From Streptomyces brasiliensis (GTDB lineage: Bacteria; Actinomycetota; Actinomycetes; Streptomycetales; Streptomycetaceae): a DNA stretch of 64,000 nt. The stretch spans positions 124,001 through 188,000 of the forward strand of contig NZ_BMQA01000007.1 of NCBI RefSeq assembly GCF_014647875.1, read 5' to 3'. Within the stretch, counting starts at the first letter, position 1, and each line of letters starts with the position of its first letter. The notes under the pieces were generated by a model. That model searched no databases. It was given only the letters and a program-made list of their open reading frames with translations, and was not told where the DNA came from. A program made the position numbers and the translations under genes. Below are positions 63,808-64,000 of this stretch, one piece after another.

Positions 63808-64000
63808 TCAGCAGTTGAGAGGGGCCGTGGGCTCGGACGGGGTGGCGGATTCGGTCTCGTCGAGGGAGCGGTGCCGGCAGCTGGGGGTCTTGCCGTGGGC
63901 CTCGGCCCGGATCCGTTGCTTCATCGTGGGGGGCAGGGCCCTGGCTTGGGACCACCAGGCCCAGTGGTACGCCGCCGGTGCGGGGACCTGCGCGGTGGTG
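63808..64000 (-). CDS. 3' end of a gene running off the right edge
   Basis: Frame open from the window edge to a TGA at 63808, reading TTAQVPAPAAYHWAWWSQA then RALPPTMKQRIRAEAHGKTPS and ending SEPTAPLNC. The ALPPTMKQRIRAEAHGKTPS segment recalls small secreted Streptomyces proteins (DUF6344, from memory). Codon third positions are G/C-rich. No start codon in the window, so the protein is partial. Confidence 0.65.
   Translation of the reverse strand, partial: TTAQVPAPAAYHWAWWSQARALPPTMKQRIRAEAHGKTPSCRHRSLDETESATPSEPTAPLNC

Noticed and set aside
63659..63955. Minus-strand 98-codon frame at the right edge
   Set aside because: It is in a different frame from the likely real gene end (63808-64000) and its N-terminal part is a shadow; the C-terminal part runs into CTG-rich low-complexity DNA.

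Overview
The window is a high-GC actinobacterial chromosome segment whose gene content and order match the replication-origin region of Streptomyces. Supporting evidence: the GC-rich third codon positions, frequent GTG starts, GGAGG-type ribosome binding sites, the order rnpA-rpmH-dnaA-oriC-dnaN-gnd-recF-DUF721-gyrB-gyrA, and eight perfect copies of the Streptomyces parS palindrome (TGTTTCACGTGAAACA core). The order is the one I remember for S. coelicolor from about SCO3872 to SCO3911. No species can be named from the sequence alone.

Region 1 (1-12578): dnaB; a MATE-family exporter; the minus-strand ribosomal/ssb operon rpsF-ssb-rpsR-rplI; a small three-helix membrane protein; femX and an alanine-racemase-like gene (cell-wall precursor metabolism); a GT87-type membrane glycosyltransferase and a class A penicillin-binding protein. 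Region 2 (12579-28500): a PadR regulator, inositol-1-phosphate synthase, an MFS transporter, an LppU-like protein, CCA-adding enzyme, DUF6049 protein, MurJ flippase, a membrane pseudokinase, an ECF sigma factor with its zinc-type anti-sigma factor, and trxB-trxA preceded by a sequence matching the SigR promoter consensus. Region 3 (28510-48547): GNAT acetyltransferase, parB-parA, rsmG, jag, yidC, yidD, rnpA, rpmH on the minus strand; then dnaA, oriC with about twenty DnaA-box-like sequences, dnaN, gnd, recF, a DUF721 (DciA-like) gene, gyrB, gyrA and a DUF3566 membrane protein on the plus strand.

Region 4 (48672-57888): a tRNA-Ile(GAT) gene whose 3' part is duplicated as a perfect 62-bp direct repeat at 48703-48764 and 57807-57868. 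Between the repeats lies a compact, apparently complete actinomycete integrative and conjugative element (AICE) of the pSAM2 type: integrase, excisionase, HUH-type replication initiator, small transfer/spread genes, an FtsK-like DNA translocase, a gene in the position of pra, a GntR/UTRA repressor (KorSA-like) and a Nudix protein (Pif-like). Three copies of the palindrome ACTCnTGTACAnGAGT mark likely repressor operators. A 64-bp-arm inverted repeat lies in the non-coding part. Just outside the right att site is a decayed integrase 3' end, evidence of an earlier element at the same site.

Region 5 (57889-64000): an accessory stretch with a hypothetical protein, a possible small gene, an antibiotic-biosynthesis-monooxygenase-fold protein, a 1335-residue HTH-STAND NTPase-transmembrane-14xWD40 protein, and the 3' end of another gene cut by the window edge.

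The genes form coherent modules: replication initiation (DnaA, oriC, DnaN, DnaB, SSB, DUF721), segregation (ParA, ParB, parS), topology (gyrase), membrane insertion (YidC/YidD), cell-wall export and synthesis (MurJ, FemX, PBP), and thiol redox control (TrxA/TrxB).
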